In this document: positions 51,320 to 61,885 of the stretch, piece after piece
Layout of the letters: the number at the start of each line of letters is the position of its first letter
Position numbering within the stretch: position 1 is the stretch's first letter
Source of the DNA: Geobacteraceae bacterium
Lineage (GTDB): Bacteria > Desulfobacterota > Desulfuromonadia > Geobacterales > Geobacteraceae
Reading direction: 5' to 3'
Length of the DNA: 64,000 nt
Assembly: GCA_009773645.1 (NCBI GenBank)
Contig: WSYB01000014.1
Location: 1 to 64,000 of the forward strand
Notes under the pieces: model-generated
Seen by the model: the letters and a program-made list of their open reading frames with translations, nothing else
Database searches by the model: none
What the model was told of the DNA's origin: nothing
Position numbers and translations under genes: made by a program

Positions 51320-54300
51320 GTGAAAACTCCGAATGTAAAAATGAGTCTGAAAACCAAAATGACGTTGACGGTCCTTCTGCTCGTCACGGGCTTACTTTCG
51401 TCAGCGGCGTTTATCACCTATTTTTACTTTGAAAAGCAGTTTAAAAAGAGCATCTCCCTGCAGCAGCTTACCATGATATCCCAACTGGCCGAACAGATCG
51501 ACGACAAGATTCAGACGGCGAGGGACCAACTGGCGATAATCGCAAGGAACATCAATCCCGCCGAGTTGAGGAATGCCGCCAAGATGCAGGAAATCCTGGA
51601 TGGACAGAAGGAGCACCGGACATTTTTCGATGAAGGCATACTGCTTATATCAAAAGAGAAAAAATTGATCGCGGAAAGTCCGTATTACCCGGGAAGAAGG
51701 GGCAAGGATTACGCTTTCCGGGAGTACGTTACAAAAACCCTGCGGACCGGTAAGCCTTTTATTTCCAACCCATATTTAACAACCGTTCCCCCTTACCATC
51801 CATCGATTGCCTTTGCCGTGCCGGTATTTGATGCCGCAGGCCGGGTTGCGGCCGTGCTTGCCGGCAGGCACGACCTTCTGAGTGATAATTTCCTGGGAAA
51901 ACTCGCCTCTGCCAGCATCGGCAACAGCGGCTATCTTTACATATTCAATGCCGAACGAACCATTGTCATGCACCGGGACAAAAAAAGAATTCTGGAAACC
52001 GTGGCAAACGGAGCAAACAAAGGATTTGAAAAGGCGATCAAGGGGTACGAGGGCACCCTGGAGAATGTCAATTCGAAAGGTGTTGAGGGGCTTACTTCCT
52101 TTAAAAGGTTGAAATCAACCAACTGGATCCTGGCCGCGCACTACCCTCTCCAGGAGGCCTATGCACCCCTTTACACGGCGAAAAACTTCTTTTATGCGGC
52201 GCTGGTTTCTGCGGCGATTTTTTCAATCGTTGTAGTCTGGCTGGTTATGAAAAATCTGACGGCGCCTCTCCTTGCTTTCACCAGACATATTGCTGAACTG
52301 CCGGATAAAGACGGCGTGGATAAACTCATACCCATCACCTCCGGGGATGAAATCGGAGCCATGGCCGATGCTTTTAACGGTATGGTCCTGGAACTTGACA
52401 AACAGAAGGCGGCCCTGCAAAAAAGCGCGGAAATTTATCGTGTCGTCGCCGAATTTACAACAGAGCTGGCGGCGTGGCGGGCTCCCGATGGAACAATCCG
52501 GTACATTTCTCCCAACTGTCAGGCCATGACGGGTTATGAAGACACGGAATTCTATCTGTCTGCGGGGCTTCTGGAGAGGATAATCCACCCGGATGACCGG
52601 AGCCTGTGGGCGAGCCATGTCAGGGAAATTGACGAGAACGGAATTCACCGGCCCGTTGATTTCCGGATTGTCACAAAAGCTGGGGATGTCCGCTGGATCA
52701 GTCATTCCTGCCATACCGTCATCAACCAGGCGGGGGAATTTCTCGGTGTGCGCGGCAGTTACCGGGATATTACCGAGCGCAAGAGGATTGAAGAAGATCT
52801 GAAGGATGAAAAAGAATTCGCAGAAAATTTGATCAATAACGCTTCGGCGCCGATTTTCGTTGTCAATGCACAGCATAAGGTCGTTTTCTGGAACAGGGCG
52901 TGTGAAGAGTTGACGGGCGTGAAGGCAGAGAAGATGCTCGGCACCGATGAGCAGTGGAAGGCATTTTATGATCATAAGCGCCCTTCTCTTGCTGATTTAA
53001 TCATCGACGGCAAAACCGACAAAATGGCCACGCATTACGATATCTGTTCAAAATCACACCTGATCGCTGAAGGTTTGCAGGCAGAGGGATGGTACCCGAA
53101 TCTGGGCGGTAAAGAGCGTTACATCTTCTTTGACGCGGCACCCTTACGCAATGGCAGGGGAGAGCTGGTCGCCGTGATTGAAACCTTCAGGGACATCACC
53201 CAGCGGAAACGGGCGGAGGAAGAGCTGCGCAAGTTTTCCCTTGCAGTTGAACAGAGTCCGGCCTCGATAGTCATCACCGACACGGAGGGGACGATCGAAT
53301 ATGTCAATCCCAAGTTCACCCGGATAACCGGTTATTCCAGGGAGGAGGCCATCGGGCAAAACCCGAGGATACTGAAGTCGGGAGAAACGGACCCCGCCAA
53401 ATACAAGGAACTGTGGCACACCATCACCACCGGCGGGGAATGGCAGGGCGAGTTCTACAACAGGAAAAAAAACGGGGAGTTCTTTTGGGAATCTGCGTTA
53501 ATTGCTCCCATTACGAACTTGGCCGGTGTAATCACCCATTTTATGGCCATTAAAGAGGACATTACCGGGCAAAAGCACGCCGCACGTGAACTGAACAAGA
53601 ACCGGGCAGAACTCATGACGAAACATGAGGAGCTTAAGGGTCTTTACCTGCAGATGGCGGGAAAAAACCGGGAACTCGAGGCCGCCTGTACGGAACTGAA
53701 GTCAACCCAGGCGCAGATGCTCCAGAGGGAGAAGATGGCCTCCATCGGCCAGCTTGCGGCCGGTGTGGCCCACGAAATCAACAACCCCATCGGTTTCGTG
53801 TCGAGCAATCTCGGCACCCTCGACAAGTATGTGGCACGAATGACTGAGTTCATCGGCATCCAGGGGGAAAAGCTTGCAGCGCTCGGTCCGCCGGAACATC
53901 TCGGAGAAGTTGAGGAAAAGAGAAAGCGCCTCAAGCTCGACTACATCATGGAGGATACAAAGCAGCTCATCCGGGAATCCCTTGACGGGACAGACCGGGT
54001 GCGGAAGATCGTCCAGGACCTGAAGACCTTTTCCAGGGTCGATGAAGCGGAGTTCAAGCATGCCGATATCAACGAATGTCTGGAGAGCACCGTCAATATC
54101 GTCTGGAACGAGATCAAGTACAAGGCCAACCTCAAGAGGGAATTCGGCGAGCTTCCCCAGATACAATGCTACCCCCAGCAGTTGAACCAGGTATTCCTCA
54201 ATCTCCTGATTAACGCCGCCCACGCCATCGAGAAGCAGGGGGAGATCACGGTGAGGAGCTGGCAGGAAAACGGCGCGGCCTTCGTCTCGGTAACGGACAC

Positions 54301-54508
54301 CGGCTGCGGCATCCCGCCGGAAATACAGAACAGGATCTTCGAACCGTTCTATACTACCAAGGAAGTGGGGAAAGGGACCGGGCTGGGCCTCTCTATCTCC
54401 TACGACATCGTGAAAAAACACAACGGCGATATATATGTCGCGAGCGAACCGGGGAAAGGGACGACTTTTACGGTAAGGATTCCGGTGGTGGAAGTGGAAG
54501 ATCACTAA
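51320..54508 (+). CDS. Membrane dCache-HAMP-PAS histidine kinase
   Basis: 1062 residues from GTG 51320 (GGAGGAAAAG just before); an ATG at 51287 lacks a site. Two membrane helices (about 13-35 and 290-315) enclose a dCache-like periplasmic sensor with NPYLTTVPPYHPSIAFAVPV. HAMP, three or four PAS domains (about 365-780), coiled coil, then HisKA with [12 protein letters not shown] (about 815) and HATPase ([33 protein letters not shown]). The DHp/ATPase half is nearly the same as in the kinases at 55391 and 57077. Confidence 0.94.
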   Translation: MKTPNVKMSLKTKMTLTVLLLVTGLLSSAAFITYFYFEKQFKKSISLQQLTMISQLAEQIDDKIQTARDQLAIIARNINPAELRNAAKMQEILDGQKEHRTFFDEGILLISKEKKLIAESPYYPGRRGKDYAFREYVTKTLRTGKPFISNPYLTTVPPYHPSIAFAVPVFDAAGRVAAVLAGRHDLLSDNFLGKLASASIGNSGYLYIFNAERTIVMHRDKKRILETVANGANKGFEKAIKGYEGTLENVNSKGVEGLTSFKRLKSTNWILAAHYPLQEAYAPLYTAKNFFYAALVSAAIFSIVVVWLVMKNLTAPLLAFTRHIAELPDKDGVDKLIPITSGDEIGAMADAFNGMVLELDKQKAALQKSAEIYRVVAEFTTELAAWRAPDGTIRYISPNCQAMTGYEDTEFYLSAGLLERIIHPDDRSLWASHVREIDENGIHRPVDFRIVTKAGDVRWISHSCHTVINQAGEFLGVRGSYRDITERKRIEEDLKDEKEFAENLINNASAPIFVVNAQHKVVFWNRACEELTGVKAEKMLGTDEQWKAFYDHKRPSLADLIIDGKTDKMATHYDICSKSHLIAEGLQAEGWYPNLGGKERYIFFDAAPLRNGRGELVAVIETFRDITQRKRAEEELRKFSLAVEQSPASIVITDTEGTIEYVNPKFTRITGYSREEAIGQNPRILKSGETDPAKYKELWHTITTGGEWQGEFYNRKKNGEFFWESALIAPITNLAGVITHFMAIKEDITGQKHAARELNKNRAELMTKHEELKGLYLQMAGKNRELEAACTELKSTQAQMLQREKMASIGQLAAGVAHEINNPIGFVSSNLGTLDKYVARMTEFIGIQGEKLAALGPPEHLGEVEEKRKRLKLDYIMEDTKQLIRESLDGTDRVRKIVQDLKTFSRVDEAEFKHADINECLESTVNIVWNEIKYKANLKREFGELPQIQCYPQQLNQVFLNLLINAAHAIEKQGEITVRSWQENGAAFVSVTDTGCGIPPEIQNRIFEPFYTTKEVGKGTGLGLSISYDIVKKHNGDIYVASEPGKGTTFTVRIPVVEVEDH

Positions 54509-54532
54509 TCATAAGGAAAAGGAGGGAAGAAT

Positions 54533-55387
54533 ATGTGCAAAAAGGGCAAAAAACATGTATTGCGCTTCTGCTTCTTGATCGGATTAACGGTGCTCACACT
54601 ATTTTCCGGAGCCGCACGAGGGGAAGATCTGATAAAAATTGGCGGCGTCGGCAGCGCTCTGGGAGCCATGAAGCTGATTGCCGCAGCGTTCGAGAAATCT
54701 CACCCGGGCATAAAGGTTCAGGTATTGCCGAGCCTCGGGAGTTCGGGGGGGATAAAGGCGGTTTTGCAGGGGGCTCTTGATATCGGGCTAAGCGGCCGGT
54801 TGTTGAAGGATGACGAGAAGGGGGAGGGAGCGGTCGCAATCGAGTTTGCGCGGACCCCGTTTATTTTTATCACCACCAAAGACATTCAAAAAGCCGGTTT
54901 GACTACCCAGGAGCTTGAAAAAATCTACGGCGGGCAAATCCAGAAATGGCCGGACGGCACACGCATCAGGCTGGTGCTGCGACCGGAAGGGGATAGCGAC
55001 ACCAATATTCTGAAAGGCCTCTCGCCCGGAATGAGCCAGGCCGTCAAATCCGCACTGGCCCGCAAGGGGATGGCGTTTGCGGTGACGGATCAGGAAAACG
55101 TAAAAAAGATGGAAAAGATGCCGGGAGCCTTCGGCCTCTCCACATTGACCCAGATCATTACGGAAAACGCTCCCTTTAAAATACTCTCCTTCAACGGTGT
55201 CAAGCCGAACGTAAAGGCGCTTGCCGATGGCTCCTATCCGCTGTTCAAACCGCTGTTCCTGGTCACTGTGCCGGCCAAAACACCTCCGACGGCACGGCAG
55301 TTCATCGCTTTTGTGCAGTCGCCGGCGGGGCGCAAAATCCTGGCAAACTCGGGAAACCTGTCTGTTGAAGGGAAGTCAGGACTCTAA
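54533..55387 (+). CDS. PstS-like periplasmic binding protein
   Basis: 284 residues with a signal peptide cleaved near ARGEDL. IGGVGSALGAMKLIAAAFE, LGSSGGIKAVLQGALDIGLSGR in parts, and the closing QSPAGRKIL belong to the phosphate/oxyanion binding-protein-like family. No ABC permease is adjacent. It lies four bases from the next kinase, whose periplasmic loop could receive it, so it looks like a sensing rather than a transport component. Confidence 0.88.
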   Translation: MCKKGKKHVLRFCFLIGLTVLTLFSGAARGEDLIKIGGVGSALGAMKLIAAAFEKSHPGIKVQVLPSLGSSGGIKAVLQGALDIGLSGRLLKDDEKGEGAVAIEFARTPFIFITTKDIQKAGLTTQELEKIYGGQIQKWPDGTRIRLVLRPEGDSDTNILKGLSPGMSQAVKSALARKGMAFAVTDQENVKKMEKMPGAFGLSTLTQIITENAPFKILSFNGVKPNVKALADGSYPLFKPLFLVTVPAKTPPTARQFIAFVQSPAGRKILANSGNLSVEGKSGL

Positions 55388-55390
55388 ACC

Positions 55391-57070
55391 ATGCACAAGA
55401 AAAGCACCATAACCCGCATAACCACCTGGATTGCAGGGGTGCTGGCTGTTTCGGTTGCGCTCATTCTGCCGCTTGGTTACTTTGTCGTTTCTTATCAGTA
55501 CATGGTTGGGAGCCTTGAGACGGAAGCGGAGGTCAATGCCATCATCATCAGCCAGGTGATCAGCGCGAATCCCATGATGTGGCGTTACGAGCAGCTGAGG
55601 CTCGAAGAACTACTCGCGCGCCGGTCGGAGTCAATCCATAGGGAGGCGCGGCGCATCCTGGATCCCCAGAACAGGCTGATTGCGGAAAATGTCCATCCTC
55701 TCAAGCACCCTCTGCTGAAGCGGGCTTATCCGCTGCTGGACGCGGGTGAGTGCGTCGCCACCCTTGAGATCAGCCGCTCGTTGCATTCCCTTATGGTACG
55801 CACCGGACTGGTCGCGCTGCTCGGCGGCTCCATTGGCTGCATTCTATTTATTACCCTGCGCGTCCTGCCGATACGCGCCGTGATTCGGGCGGAGAAATCA
55901 CTACGGGAGGCGAACGAATTTCTCAACAAGGTCATGGAAAGCACCACGAATGCCATATCCGTGGTTGATAGGGAGGGAAAGATCATCCTGATGAACCGGA
56001 GGAGTTCGGAAATCAGCGGTTACAGCACTGGAGCGTTGATCGGGCAGCCGATCTCCATTCTATTCCCGGCAGATCGATTTTCCCCGGTGAATGAACATTT
56101 CGGTGAAATTATGACGCAAGGGGTTGCCGTTTCGCAATTTGAGGCGGTGATGGTGCGCAAGGACGGCCGGATGATGAATATGGAGTGTGGCGTGGCGCCG
56201 CTTTCTCAAGAAGATGAAACCGTAAGCATGGTATTGTCGGCTGAGGACATCACCGAGCGTAAGCGAGCGGAAGGAGAGCTGAAAACGACCCAGATGCAGC
56301 TCCTGCAGCAGGAAAAAATGGCTTCCATCGGCCAGTTGGCCGCCGGGGTGGCCCATGAAATAAATAATCCCATGGGATTCATCTCCAGCAACCTCTGTAC
56401 CCTCGACAAATATACGGACCGGTTTTGCGAATTTATCCGGTATCAGTCCGAAGCCCTTGCGGGGAGCAGGACGGCAGAAGAGGTGGCGGAGAAGAAGAAT
56501 CACCTCAAGCTTGACCGTATCACTACGGATGTGAAGCAGCTGATCCATGAATCGCTGGATGGCGCCGAGCGGGTCAAGAAGATCGTCCAGAACCTGAAGA
56601 GCTTTTCCCGTCTGGATGAGGCGGAACTCAAATACGCCGACATCAATGAATGCCTGGAAAGTACCGTCAATATCGTCTGGAACGAGCTCAAATACAAGGC
56701 TACTCTGAACAGGGATCTCGGCGCCATCCCCCAGACCAAATGTTACCCCCAGCAGTTGAACCAGGTCTTCATGAACCTGCTGGTCAATGCGGCCCATGCC
56801 ATTGAAAAACAGGGAGAAATCACGGTGAGAACCTGGAGAGAGGACGGTTTTATCCATGTATCGGTCTCAGACACCGGTTGCGGCATACCGGAGAAGATAC
56901 GGGACAGGATCTTCGAACCGTTCTATACCACCAAGGAGGTGGGAAAGGGGACCGGGCTCGGCCTCAGCATTTCCTACGACATAGTCAAGAAGCATAACGG
57001 TGAAATTCTGGTGGAGAGTGAGGCGGGAAGAGGGACGACATTTACGGTAAGGATTCCGGTAGCTTCTTAG
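55391..57070 (+). CDS. Membrane PAS histidine kinase paired with the binding protein
   Basis: 559 residues. Membrane helices at about 12-34 and 137-158 enclose a ~100-residue periplasmic domain. A PAS domain (about 180-295) precedes HisKA with GVAHEINNPMGF (about 325) and HATPase ([32 protein letters not shown]). Sits in an operon with the PstS-like gene. Catalytic half near-identical to its neighbours. Confidence 0.93.
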   Translation: MHKKSTITRITTWIAGVLAVSVALILPLGYFVVSYQYMVGSLETEAEVNAIIISQVISANPMMWRYEQLRLEELLARRSESIHREARRILDPQNRLIAENVHPLKHPLLKRAYPLLDAGECVATLEISRSLHSLMVRTGLVALLGGSIGCILFITLRVLPIRAVIRAEKSLREANEFLNKVMESTTNAISVVDREGKIILMNRRSSEISGYSTGALIGQPISILFPADRFSPVNEHFGEIMTQGVAVSQFEAVMVRKDGRMMNMECGVAPLSQEDETVSMVLSAEDITERKRAEGELKTTQMQLLQQEKMASIGQLAAGVAHEINNPMGFISSNLCTLDKYTDRFCEFIRYQSEALAGSRTAEEVAEKKNHLKLDRITTDVKQLIHESLDGAERVKKIVQNLKSFSRLDEAELKYADINECLESTVNIVWNELKYKATLNRDLGAIPQTKCYPQQLNQVFMNLLVNAAHAIEKQGEITVRTWREDGFIHVSVSDTGCGIPEKIRDRIFEPFYTTKEVGKGTGLGLSISYDIVKKHNGEILVESEAGRGTTFTVRIPVAS

Positions 57071-57076
57071 GGAGAC

Positions 57077-58765
57077 ATGGAGATGGATAAACTTATGGAA
57101 TCAATTCACGGTGTTCCGGGCATGGCGGAGAGCGAACAGACCGTGGAGACAATACGGCAAAGCGAAGCCAGATTCCGGGAACTGACGGATCTCTTGCCGC
57201 AAACCGTTTTTGAAATGGACCGGGACGGCGCTTTGACCTTCGCCAACAGGCATGGGTTCGATTCATATGGTTACACGCCGGATGACTTCAGTAAAGGCTT
57301 AACCGCTGTCCAGATGGTGGTTCCTGAGGATCGGGAGAAGGCCAGGGAAAATATTCAACGTGTGCTCAGCGGCGAAAGGCTGGGAGGCATCGAGTATACC
57401 GCCCAGAGGAAAGATGGCGGCACTTTCCCTGTCGTCATATTTTCCAGTCCCGTTGTTTATGAGAATAACATTGTGGGGCTTAGAGGCGTAATATTTGACA
57501 TTACCGAACGTAAGCAGACCGAAAAGCAACTGCGCAAAAGTCAGGCGGAGCTTTTAGTGAAGCATGAGCAGCTCATGATCCTCTTTGCGCAGGTGGAACT
57601 GGCCAAGAAACAGTGGGAGAAGACCCTGGACTGCATAAGCGATCTGGTTATCCTTGTCGACAGAGAAGAAAAGGTGCGGAGATGTAACGGGCCCGTTGCC
57701 GAGCTTGCCGGGAAACCTCACGACAAATTGATCGGTGCGGAATGGAAAGAACTGCTCCTGACACCGGAAATGGATGTTATCTCCATCACCGAAACGGGGG
57801 GAGAACTCTACCACAGGCCTTCGGGACGCTGGTTTTGCCTCTCCACCTACCCGTTTACCACAGGTGATGGAGGAGGCACTGCCGGGGCTGTCGTAACCCT
57901 GCACGATACAACGGAAATCAAACAGGCAACCACGGCCCTGGAAAAGGCCTATGCCGACCTGAAGTCCACCCAGGCGCAGATGCTGCAAAGGGAGAAGATG
58001 GCCTCCATCGGCCAGCTTGCGGCGGGGATCGCCCATGAAATCAACAATCCGATCGGTTTTGTAGCGAGCAATCTGGGGACCCTCGGCAAATATGTGGAAC
58101 GGTTTACCGATTTTATTGATGCGCAGACGAAGGCTCTGGAATCCCTGCAGACCCCGGAAACTGCCGAGAAACTCGGGATGAAGCGAAAGGAGCTCAAACT
58201 CGACTACATTATTGAAGATGTCAAACAATTAATCAAGGAATCCGTGGAAGGCACCGATAGAGTAAGAAAGATCGTCCAGGATTTGAAAAGCTTCTCACGC
58301 GTGGATGAAGCAGAGTACAAACACGCAGATATCAACGAGTGCATGGACAGCACCATGAATATCGTCTGGAATGAGCTGAAATACAAGGCGACCGTCCATA
58401 AGGAGTATGGAGATATTCCGCTCACCAGGTGCTATCCCCAACAGTTGAACCAGGTATTCATGAACCTTCTGGTGAATGCTTCCCATGCCATAGAAAAGCA
58501 GGGGGAGATAACGGTCAGGACGTGGCTGGAGGATGAAAACATATATATTGCCGTCGCTGACAACGGCTGCGGAATTCCGGAAGAAAACCTCAGCAGGATA
58601 TTCGAACCGTTCTTTACCACCAAAGAAGTCGGTATGGGAACCGGACTTGGCCTGAGCATACTCTACGACATCGTGAAAAAGCACAAAGGCGAGATCGCCG
58701 TAGAGAGCCGGGTCGGAAAAGGGACGACCTTTACCGTGTGGATACCGGTGGTGGATGGGAGATAA
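57077..58765 (+). CDS. Cytoplasmic PAS-PAS histidine kinase
   Basis: 562 residues, no membrane segment. Two PAS domains (about 27-150 and 180-290), coiled coil, HisKA with [12 protein letters not shown] (about 320), HATPase ([33 protein letters not shown]). The second PAS and linker match the kinase-less protein at 49642. Ends one base before the receiver gene's ATG. Confidence 0.93.
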   Translation: MEMDKLMESIHGVPGMAESEQTVETIRQSEARFRELTDLLPQTVFEMDRDGALTFANRHGFDSYGYTPDDFSKGLTAVQMVVPEDREKARENIQRVLSGERLGGIEYTAQRKDGGTFPVVIFSSPVVYENNIVGLRGVIFDITERKQTEKQLRKSQAELLVKHEQLMILFAQVELAKKQWEKTLDCISDLVILVDREEKVRRCNGPVAELAGKPHDKLIGAEWKELLLTPEMDVISITETGGELYHRPSGRWFCLSTYPFTTGDGGGTAGAVVTLHDTTEIKQATTALEKAYADLKSTQAQMLQREKMASIGQLAAGIAHEINNPIGFVASNLGTLGKYVERFTDFIDAQTKALESLQTPETAEKLGMKRKELKLDYIIEDVKQLIKESVEGTDRVRKIVQDLKSFSRVDEAEYKHADINECMDSTMNIVWNELKYKATVHKEYGDIPLTRCYPQQLNQVFMNLLVNASHAIEKQGEITVRTWLEDENIYIAVADNGCGIPEENLSRIFEPFFTTKEVGMGTGLGLSILYDIVKKHKGEIAVESRVGKGTTFTVWIPVVDGR

Positions 58766-58766
58766 T

Positions 58767-59582
58767 ATGGAAGAGCAGGTAAGAATCATATGCGTTGATG
58801 ACGAAACAAATGTGCTGAAGGCCCTGCAAAGAATCTTCCTGGATGATGACTATGAAATTCTCACTGCCACATCCGGTGATGAAGGGCTGGAGATTCTAAA
58901 ACGCACGGACCCGGTGCAGATCGTCATCTCCGATTATCGAATGCCGGGACTGAACGGGGTGGATTTCCTCAAGGAGGTCTACCGGCATTGGCCTGAGACG
59001 GTCAGGATCGTCCTATCCGGATATGCGGACACAGCGGCAGTAGTATCCGCCATCAATGAGGGGCACATTTACAAGTTTATCCCGAAGCCGTGGAACGATG
59101 ACGAACTGAAAGTCACCGTCGCCAACGCCATAGAGCGCTACTTCCTTCATAAGAAAAATTTGCAGCTTATGGAGAACCTTGCTGAAACCAACGAAGAACT
59201 CCAGGTGATGAACGAAACCCTCGAGACGCTTGTCTCGGAGAGAACTTCAGAACTGACGTTTCAGAACAGAGCGTTAACCTACTCACAGAATATTCTTGAT
59301 TCACTGCCGGTTGCGGTCGTCGGGCTGGATACAAACGGGCAGGTTGTCCAGTGCAACCGGCAAGGGGTGAGTCTCTTCGGGGTGTCGGAGACGGGGGTGA
59401 TAGGAACGGACAGGCAGACTCTCCTCCCTGATGAAGCAAACCGTTTTGTTGAAGAGATTATGAAAAAGGGGGACCTGAGCAGGCGGATACAAATCTACGG
59501 CTTTGAGGTTAAGGCTAGAGGAGTCTTTATGAAACAAGACGGCCAGGAGGGAGTTGTCCTGATGTTGGACAGTGGAGAGTGA
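58767..59582 (+). CDS. Response regulator with a PAS domain
   Basis: 271 residues from ATG 58767 (GGGAG site; an ATG 12 bases earlier overlaps the kinase stop). REC domain (about 4-120) with DDE, phospho-Asp in VISDYRMPG, and KPWNDDEL; coiled coil; then a PAS domain (about 170-265). No DNA-binding or enzyme output, so it likely relays the signal by binding other proteins. Directly follows a kinase gene. Confidence 0.9.
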   Translation: MEEQVRIICVDDETNVLKALQRIFLDDDYEILTATSGDEGLEILKRTDPVQIVISDYRMPGLNGVDFLKEVYRHWPETVRIVLSGYADTAAVVSAINEGHIYKFIPKPWNDDELKVTVANAIERYFLHKKNLQLMENLAETNEELQVMNETLETLVSERTSELTFQNRALTYSQNILDSLPVAVVGLDTNGQVVQCNRQGVSLFGVSETGVIGTDRQTLLPDEANRFVEEIMKKGDLSRRIQIYGFEVKARGVFMKQDGQEGVVLMLDSGE

Positions 59583-59583
59583 T

Positions 59584-60546
59584 ATGCGGGAATGCGTGCT
59601 GTTTGTCGATGATGAAGAGAGTACTCTGAACTCCATCGAGAGGGTTTTTGCGGACAACGACTTTCGGCTGCTCCGGGCCGGCAGTGCCGAGGCAGCCCTG
59701 GAACTCATGAACAAAGAAGAAATCGCCATCGTTGTGTCCGACAACATGATGCCCGGTATGAAGGGAATTGAACTTCTGGAACGGGTGGCGGCGGTTTCCC
59801 CCGATACCATGAAGATACTCATGACCGCATATGCAGACCTGCCGACCGCTCTGGAAGCGATCAACAGGGGGGAGGTCTTCCGGTTTATCGTCAAGCCCTG
59901 GGAAAATGACGTACTGGTCAGGACCGTGGAGCAGGGGTTGCATCGTTACAGGATCCTCAAAGCCGTACAACGGGAGGACGAGTCCGTCCTCCGTTCCCTT
60001 GCCCAGACCATCGAGCTTAAGGACCCGTATACCAGGGGACACTGTGACAGGGTCGCTGAATATGCGCTCATGATAGCCGAGATGCTGAATCTCCCCGAAC
60101 AAGTCAAAAAGGAGATCAAATACGGGAGCTGGCTCCACGACTGCGGCAAAATAGGGGTGCCGGAGGCGATTCTCAACTTCGCCGGCCCAATTACCAACAT
60201 CGACTTCGAAACGGTAAAAAAACATCCGGAGTGGGGAGCCGATGTGGTGAGAGAAGCCCGTCTGTCGGAAACGATCATAAATATCGTGCGCCACCACCAT
60301 GAGCGCTATGACGGCGCTGGTTACCCCAAAGGGCTCTCCGGCACGAACATCCCCTTTGAAGCACGGATAGTGGCTGTGGCCGATACGTACGACGCACTGA
60401 CAACCAACAGGCCATACCGAAAGGGATACCATTGGGAAAGGGCGCTCAACATTATCTCCTCAATGGCGGGGAGTGCCCTGGATCCGGAAATAGTGGAGAT
60501 TTTTCTTGACAGAATCATGGGAAAGCAGGGTGTTAACGTTTTCTGA
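59584..60546 (+). CDS. Response regulator with HD-GYP domain (RpfG-type)
   Basis: 320 residues from ATG 59584 (GGAG site). REC domain with VVSDNMMPG and KPWENDVL; HD-GYP domain (about 135-315) with HDCGKIGVPEAIL, HHHERYDGAGYP and the expected later motifs. All catalytic residues for c-di-GMP hydrolysis appear present. Start is two bases after the REC-PAS gene. Confidence 0.94.
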   Translation: MRECVLFVDDEESTLNSIERVFADNDFRLLRAGSAEAALELMNKEEIAIVVSDNMMPGMKGIELLERVAAVSPDTMKILMTAYADLPTALEAINRGEVFRFIVKPWENDVLVRTVEQGLHRYRILKAVQREDESVLRSLAQTIELKDPYTRGHCDRVAEYALMIAEMLNLPEQVKKEIKYGSWLHDCGKIGVPEAILNFAGPITNIDFETVKKHPEWGADVVREARLSETIINIVRHHHERYDGAGYPKGLSGTNIPFEARIVAVADTYDALTTNRPYRKGYHWERALNIISSMAGSALDPEIVEIFLDRIMGKQGVNVF

Positions 60547-60563
60547 CGGGAAGGAATAAAACA

Positions 60564-61880
60564 ATGGGCGATAATGAAACCCTGATACAAACAAAGGTGC
60601 TTTTTGTGGATGATGAGGAGAACATCCTCGGTTCCCTCCGACGGTTGATGATGGACGAAGAGTTTGAGGTGCTGACCGCCAATTCGGGAGAAGAAGCCCT
60701 GAAGGTCCTTAATAACGTAAAGGATGTGGGGTTGATCGTCTCGGACCAGCGCATGCCGGGCCTGGCCGGCGCCGATTTCCTTGCACAGGCGCGCGTTATT
60801 GCTCCTGAAGCTCTGCGGATCATGCTTACCGGTTATGCCGACATCAACGCCACCATAGACGCCATTAACAAGGGAGGGGCGTATCGTTATATATCAAAAC
60901 CTTGGAACGACGACGAGTTTCTCCATACCATCAGGGATGGTGTCCAGAAATACCGCCTGCTTCAGGAAAACAGGCGGCTCACGGAGATCGTCAACCGGCA
61001 GAACGAAGAGCTGAAGGAATGGAACGGGAGACTCAAATCCCGGGTGCTGGAGCAGACGGCGCTGATACGCAAGCAGAATGAAGAGCTCCGCACCCTCAAC
61101 GAAAATCTCAGTACGAATTACAACAACGCCATTCTGGCTTTTTCCGGGCTACTGGAGCTGCGGGAACAAGGAGCGCGCAATCATTCACGCTACGTCCAGG
61201 AGCTGGCGGTCAATGCGGCAAAATCCATGGGGCTCTCCGGAGAGGAAATTGAAACCATAAAAGTGGCGGCTCTTCTGCACGATATCGGAGAAATAGGAAT
61301 CCCGGAACATATTCTCAGAATGAGCGTTAATGACATGGACGACGAAGATTTGAAGGTGTACCGTCAGCATCCCGTGCGGGGGCAGACGGCCATTGATGTG
61401 GTCGAGGGTCTGCGCGCTGCGGGGATACTCATCAGGCATCACCATGAAAACTTTGACGGAAGAGGCTTCCCTGACAGGCTCAAGGGGGATGATATCCCCC
61501 TCGGGGCAAGAATTATAGCAATGGCGGATTTCATCGACACCACCATAAACAGAATTGGTGGAGAAAATGCCATCGAATTAACCCTCGACAGGGTAAACGG
61601 ACAACTAGGCAAGGTGCTCGATCCCCAGTTGTTCTCATACTTCAATAAATTGACAAAATATTTCTATTTTGAGAAACCGCGCCACGAAATGGTCGAAGAG
61701 GAATTTGATCCTTTGGATCTCCATGTCGGTTTGATGCTTTCCAGGGATATACGGAGTGGAACCGGAGTCCTGCTCTTAAGCAAAGGGATAACCCTCAATA
61801 CCGCCAGGATAAATTCGATTAAACGATTTTACAACCTTGATCCTCCGGATCATGGGGTTTACGTGCTGGTGGAAAGGTAA
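60564..61880 (+). CDS. Response regulator with degenerate HD-GYP domain
   Basis: 438 residues. REC (about 8-125) with VSDQRMPG and KPWNDDEF, coiled coil (about 130-185), then an HD-GYP-like domain with HDIGEIGIPEHIL (Glu for the usual Lys) and HHHENFDGRGFP (GFP for GYP). Metal-ligand His and Asp residues remain. About 75 extra C-terminal residues resemble the tail DVHVGLML..LLSKG of REC-HD proteins. Activity may be altered or lost. Confidence 0.88.
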   Translation: MGDNETLIQTKVLFVDDEENILGSLRRLMMDEEFEVLTANSGEEALKVLNNVKDVGLIVSDQRMPGLAGADFLAQARVIAPEALRIMLTGYADINATIDAINKGGAYRYISKPWNDDEFLHTIRDGVQKYRLLQENRRLTEIVNRQNEELKEWNGRLKSRVLEQTALIRKQNEELRTLNENLSTNYNNAILAFSGLLELREQGARNHSRYVQELAVNAAKSMGLSGEEIETIKVAALLHDIGEIGIPEHILRMSVNDMDDEDLKVYRQHPVRGQTAIDVVEGLRAAGILIRHHHENFDGRGFPDRLKGDDIPLGARIIAMADFIDTTINRIGGENAIELTLDRVNGQLGKVLDPQLFSYFNKLTKYFYFEKPRHEMVEEEFDPLDLHVGLMLSRDIRSGTGVLLLSKGITLNTARINSIKRFYNLDPPDHGVYVLVER

Positions 61881-61885
61881 CTGCA

